Assembly (NCBI GenBank): GCA_046729895.1
Contig: JBKPHP010000002.1
Location: 1 to 15,456, forward strand
From: DASXBA01 sp046729895
GTDB lineage: Bacteria; Actinomycetota; Thermoleophilia; Solirubrobacterales; Thermoleophilaceae
DNA: 15,456 nt
Reading direction: 5' to 3'
Below are positions 13,411 through 15,456 of this stretch, in pieces (positions within the stretch are counted from its first letter, which is position 1; each line of letters starts with the position of its first letter). A program made the position numbers and the translations under genes. The notes under the pieces are model-generated. The model ran no database searches and was not told the DNA's origin. It was given only the letters and a program-made list of their open reading frames with translations.

Positions 13411-13803
13411 GATGCCGACAGAATCCGTCGTGCCTACGAGGTCTGGAACGAGTCCGGCCCGGCAGCAGTCACGGAGCACTTCTGGGCGGAGGATGCCGTC
13501 TACAGGGAGGGGCCAGGCTGGCCCGACGCCGGGGTCTTCCGGGGCCGTGCAGCCGCGCTCGCCCGGATGCAGGCCCTGATCGATCTGGCGGGACCGATCA
13601 AGGTGCGCCTTGACGAGCTGGTCGGTGTCGGTGACGGCCGCTTCGTCGCCTGCGCGCGCATGATTGGCGAGAGCGCGGCGAGCGACCCGCCGTACACCCA
13701 GTCCTTCGCCGTTGTTCAGCGACTGCGAGACGGCCTCGTCGTCGAAGCCGACTACTACCTCGACCGCGACCAGGCCCTCGAAGCCGCCGGGTTGCGGGAG
13801 TAG
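13399..13803 (+). CDS. SnoaL-like (NTF2-fold) protein, second gene of the array
   Basis: Encodes 134 residues starting MSQEDADRIRRAYEVWNESG and ending DQALEAAGLRE. The core has the FWAEDAVYREGPGWPDAGVF and VVQRLRDGLVVEADYYLDRD segments typical of SnoaL-like proteins (strand, loop and final-sheet positions). It begins three bases after the previous stop (TAG GCG ATG) without a ribosome site, so reinitiation by terminating ribosomes is likely. Its core is very different from the first gene, while both termini are nearly the same. Confidence 0.88.
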   Translation: MSQEDADRIRRAYEVWNESGPAAVTEHFWAEDAVYREGPGWPDAGVFRGRAAALARMQALIDLAGPIKVRLDELVGVGDGRFVACARMIGESAASDPPYTQSFAVVQRLRDGLVVEADYYLDRDQALEAAGLRE

Positions 13804-13818
13804 GCGATGTCGCAGGAG
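13774..13818 (+). repeat. 45-bp gene-junction repeat, J2
   Basis: Direct-repeat copy of J1 across the second and third genes of the array; it differs mainly in the GLRE codons. Confidence 0.7.
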
Positions 13819-14205
13819 AACGTGGAGGTGGTGCGAGCCACCTTCGAGGCGTTCAACCGGCAGGGGGTCGAGGCCGCCCTTCCTTACTTCGACCCGGAGA
13901 TCGAGTGGCTCGGTCCGCCTGAGTGGCTCGAGGAAGGTCTCTACAAAGGCCACGACGGCATCAGGAAGATCGCGGCAGTCTGGACTGAGAACTTCGACGA
14001 GTTCCGCCTCGATCTGGAGAAGGCAATCGACGCGGGCGATCACGTGGTTGCGCTCGCCTATCAGCGTGGCCGTATCAAGGGGAGCGGTGACCCGATCGAG
14101 CAGCCGATCGGCTACGACTGGGAGGTCGGCGGCGGTAAGGCCGTTCGTGTGCAGGTCTACTTCTCTTGGAAGGAAGCCCTCGAAGCCGTGGGGCCGCCGG
14201 AGTAG
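13807..14205 (+). CDS. SnoaL-like (NTF2-fold) protein, third gene of the array
   Basis: Encodes 132 residues, MSQENVEVVRATFEAFNRQG to EALEAVGPPE. It shows the typical family pattern: YFDPEIEWLGPPEWLEEGLY with an acidic/aromatic pocket region, KGHDGIRKIAAVW, FRLDLEKAIDAGDHVVALAY and a final sheet VRVQVYFSWKEALEAV. It has the same three-base coupling to the gene before and to the truncated gene after. Function unknown; the family includes polyketide cyclases, limonene-epoxide hydrolases and many uncharacterised stand-alone domains. Confidence 0.88.
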   Translation: MSQENVEVVRATFEAFNRQGVEAALPYFDPEIEWLGPPEWLEEGLYKGHDGIRKIAAVWTENFDEFRLDLEKAIDAGDHVVALAYQRGRIKGSGDPIEQPIGYDWEVGGGKAVRVQVYFSWKEALEAVGPPE

Positions 14206-14220
14206 GCGATGTCGCAGGAG
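14176..14220 (+). repeat. 45-bp gene-junction repeat, J3
   Basis: Direct-repeat copy of J1, about two differences by eye. It joins the third gene to a truncated fourth one. Confidence 0.7.
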
Positions 14221-14307
14221 AAGGTCCAGCAGATCGTTCGAGAGCCGCTCCGGATCCGTGTCGAGCCCCACACTCTCATTCGCGGCGTTTCGTTACGGTG
14301 GCCATAA
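14209..14307 (+). pseudogene. Truncated fourth SnoaL-like gene
   Basis: Reads MSQEKVQQIVREPLRIRVEP HTLIRGVSLRWP then TAA, 32 residues. The N-terminus is that of the family, and the REPLRIR stretch resembles another subgroup I recall with a longer basic N-terminus. The NTF2 core is missing; DNA beyond does not continue it in any frame I could follow. A TTCGGG/CCCGAA stem at 14317-14340 follows. It is probably a deletion remnant at the end of the first SnoaL run. Confidence 0.55.
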
Positions 14308-14414
14308 GGAGCGATTTTCGGGGCGTCGTCTAGTCCCGAAGGCGGCACCCCGCTAGGAAGGAGGGGCAGCCACCATGTTCGCCCGCCTCGTTAAGGGGGC
14401 GCAGGAGCGTCCTG

Positions 14415-14867
14415 GTGCTCGCGGTCGGCCTCGGCGCGGTCTTGATCGCGGGGGGCACAGCGCTGGGCACGCTTGGCTCGCACACCACTGGAAAGGTCCT
14501 GGCCAAGGGCTCCGCTAAGCACTACGTCAAAGTCAGGAGCAAGGGCGTGAGGCTCAGGATCAGGACCGGCACAGACGTACGGACGATCAGGCAGTTCTGG
14601 GACCCGGGCGGCAACTCCGGGTGGCACAGTCACCCCGGGCCGGTGATCTTCGTGCTCAAGTCCGGCAGGCTCAGGATCTACGACGAGAACTGCCACGGCC
14701 GGGTGCTCAAGGCCGGGCAGGCATTCGTGGAAACGCCGAATGAGCTGATGAACGTCCGCAACAAGAGCAGCAAGCGGGCGACCGCGTACCTGACCATCCT
14801 CAGCCCAGCGGGTGCACTTCCGCGAGAAGACGGACCGAAGCCCAACCCCACTTGCAGGGTCCCGTAG
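14415..14867 (+). CDS. Exported cupin-domain protein, probable frameshift in the signal peptide
   Basis: Encodes 150 residues from GTG at 14415, which has AGGAG seven bases upstream. The N-terminus AVGLGAVLIAGGTALG is hydrophobic but lacks basic residues. An ATG at 14375 with a strong GGAAGGAGGGG site starts MFARLVKG in another frame; removing one G from the five-G run at 14395-14399 joins them as MFARLVKGRRSVLVLAVGLG, an ideal signal peptide. The cupin motif GWHSHPGPVIFVLKSG has His71 and His73, but the usual Glu is Val77, and the motif-2 His is Met112 in ELMNVRN. Metal binding may therefore be weakened or lost. Extracytoplasmic; function unknown. It sits between two SnoaL runs. Confidence 0.8.
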   Translation: MLAVGLGAVLIAGGTALGTLGSHTTGKVLAKGSAKHYVKVRSKGVRLRIRTGTDVRTIRQFWDPGGNSGWHSHPGPVIFVLKSGRLRIYDENCHGRVLKAGQAFVETPNELMNVRNKSSKRATAYLTILSPAGALPREDGPKPNPTCRVP

Positions 14868-14883
14868 GGCGGTGGCAGTCGGT

Positions 14884-14911
14884 CTGCGGCTCGCCCGCAG
14901 CGCGGGATACT
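14884..14911 (+). promoter_or_regulatory. Promoter with hairpin before the second SnoaL run
   Basis: GATACT at 14906-14911 stands 10 bases before the ATG at 14922, the same layout as at 6540 and 12985. The palindrome CTGCGG-CTCGC-CCGCAG (14884-14900) overlaps the -10/-35 spacer. No good -35 is present. It could be an operator, or the terminator of the cupin gene. Confidence 0.45.
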
Positions 14912-14921
14912 TCGGCGGGCG

Positions 14922-15314
14922 ATGTCGCAGGAGAACGTCGAGGTCGTGCGTCGGGCAACCGAGCACCTGAGCGACACGGGAGAGCTGGACTTCGAGTGCT
15001 ACGACCCCGAGGTCGAGTTCACGCTAATGCCTGACGCACCTCTCCAGACGACGTACAAGGGCCTCAGCGGCCTCCAGCAGAGCCTGGCAAGCGTCCAAGA
15101 GGCATGGGAGAGCATCAAGTGGGAGGCGCGGGAGTTCATCGAGTCGGATGACGTGGTCGTCGCCGTGTGGCACTACCGGCTTCGCGGCCACAGCGGGGTT
15201 GAGCTCGAAGTCGAGCAGGGTTGGGCGTACTGGATGCGGAACGGCAAGATCTGGCGGATCGAGCAGCACGGAAGCAAGCAGGAGGCCCTCGAAGCCGTGG
15301 GGCTGCGCGAGTAA
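14922..15314 (+). CDS. SnoaL-like (NTF2-fold) protein, second run
   Basis: Encodes 130 residues, MSQENVEVVRRATEHLSDTG to KQEALEAVGLRE. The core shows YDPEVEFTLMPDAPLQTTYK, GLSGLQQSLASVQEAW, DDVVVAVWHYRLRGHSG and WAYWMRNGKIWRIEQHGSKQ, a clear SnoaL-like arrangement. No upstream ribosome site; near-leaderless start predicted from the -10 at 14906. The stop is TAA, and the next gene starts three bases later. Function unknown. Confidence 0.88.
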   Translation: MSQENVEVVRRATEHLSDTGELDFECYDPEVEFTLMPDAPLQTTYKGLSGLQQSLASVQEAWESIKWEAREFIESDDVVVAVWHYRLRGHSGVELEVEQGWAYWMRNGKIWRIEQHGSKQEALEAVGLRE

Positions 15315-15329
15315 GCGATGTCGCAGGAG
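15285..15329 (+). repeat. 45-bp gene-junction repeat, J5
   Basis: Direct-repeat copy of J1 with TAA as stop, between the last two genes in the window. Confidence 0.7.
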
Positions 15330-15456
15330 AACGTGGAGGTTGTGCGAGGCGCGATCGACGCATTCACACGGCGCGATATTGAAACGGCGTTGGACCGGGG
15401 GAACCTCGGCGCGATGGTCGATCAGTTCTACGCCCCCGACGTGAAGTTCATCCCGC
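15318..15456 (+). CDS. SnoaL-like (NTF2-fold) protein, partial (cut by window end)
   Basis: The 46 visible residues begin MSQENVEVVRGAIDAFTRRD and continue IETALDRGNLGAMVDQFYAP DVKFIP, the N-terminal helices and first strand of the same family. It is coupled to the preceding gene by TAA GCG ATG. A small insertion (ALDRGNLGAMVDQF) sets it apart from its sisters. The array clearly continues beyond the window. Confidence 0.85.
   Translation, partial: MSQENVEVVRGAIDAFTRRDIETALDRGNLGAMVDQFYAPDVKFIP

Noticed and set aside
13000..15456. Regular repeats as a CRISPR array or integron cassette array
   Set aside because: Repeats are 45 bp but about 400 bp apart and lie within coding ends; no cas genes, integrase or attC-type folded sites are seen.

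Overview
The window is very GC-rich, with short intergenic gaps and GTG/TTG starts. It carries several small protein families that, from memory, I associate with Actinobacteria of the class Thermoleophilia (Solirubrobacterales/Gaiellales relatives), above all tandem NTF2-fold (SnoaL-like) proteins beginning MSQENVE. No rRNA, intact tRNA, CRISPR array, transposase or integrase was seen, so the lineage is an inference from gene content.

Region 1 (1-6354, all minus strand) is a compact five-gene block read right to left. It holds a KdpD-like sensor kinase lacking the usual N-terminal KdpD/Usp part, a KdpE-like response regulator (4-bp overlap), an APC-superfamily permease with a C-terminal universal-stress domain, TldD, and the N-terminal 260 residues of a TldE/PmbA partner that begins with TTG inside the tldD stop. 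The kinase and regulator probably control the adjacent transporter. TldD and TldE should form a peptide-cleaving metalloprotease.

Region 2 (about 6360-7560, plus strand) holds a SnoaL-like gene with a strong promoter-like sequence almost touching its ATG. Its stop codon is lost, so it reads into a 20-codon stub of a second SnoaL gene. A small zinc-ribbon protein and a small helical protein follow.

Region 3 (7587-10190, minus strand) has two exported proteins: a clan-A glycoside hydrolase-like protein and a protein with a Ca-binding DGLDNDGD motif and a probable jelly-roll domain. Degenerate coding scraps lie around them.

Region 4 (10200-12900) is gene-poor accessory DNA. It holds a small secreted peptide gene, a stub of the zinc-ribbon gene, a small gene broken by an in-frame TAA, a tRNA 3'-end fragment followed by a terminator hairpin, two small conserved-looking hypotheticals and a muconolactone-isomerase-like protein.

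Region 5 (12900-15456, plus strand) is an array of SnoaL-like genes: three complete plus a truncated fourth, then an exported cupin with an apparent frameshift, then one complete and one cut by the window edge. Genes inside each run are joined by a near-identical 45-bp junction spanning the last 8 codons of one gene, a 3-nt gap and the first 5 codons of the next. The most interesting signal is this cassette-like junction, combined with the repeated promoter that would give nearly leaderless mRNAs, and the relic copies of both in region 2.
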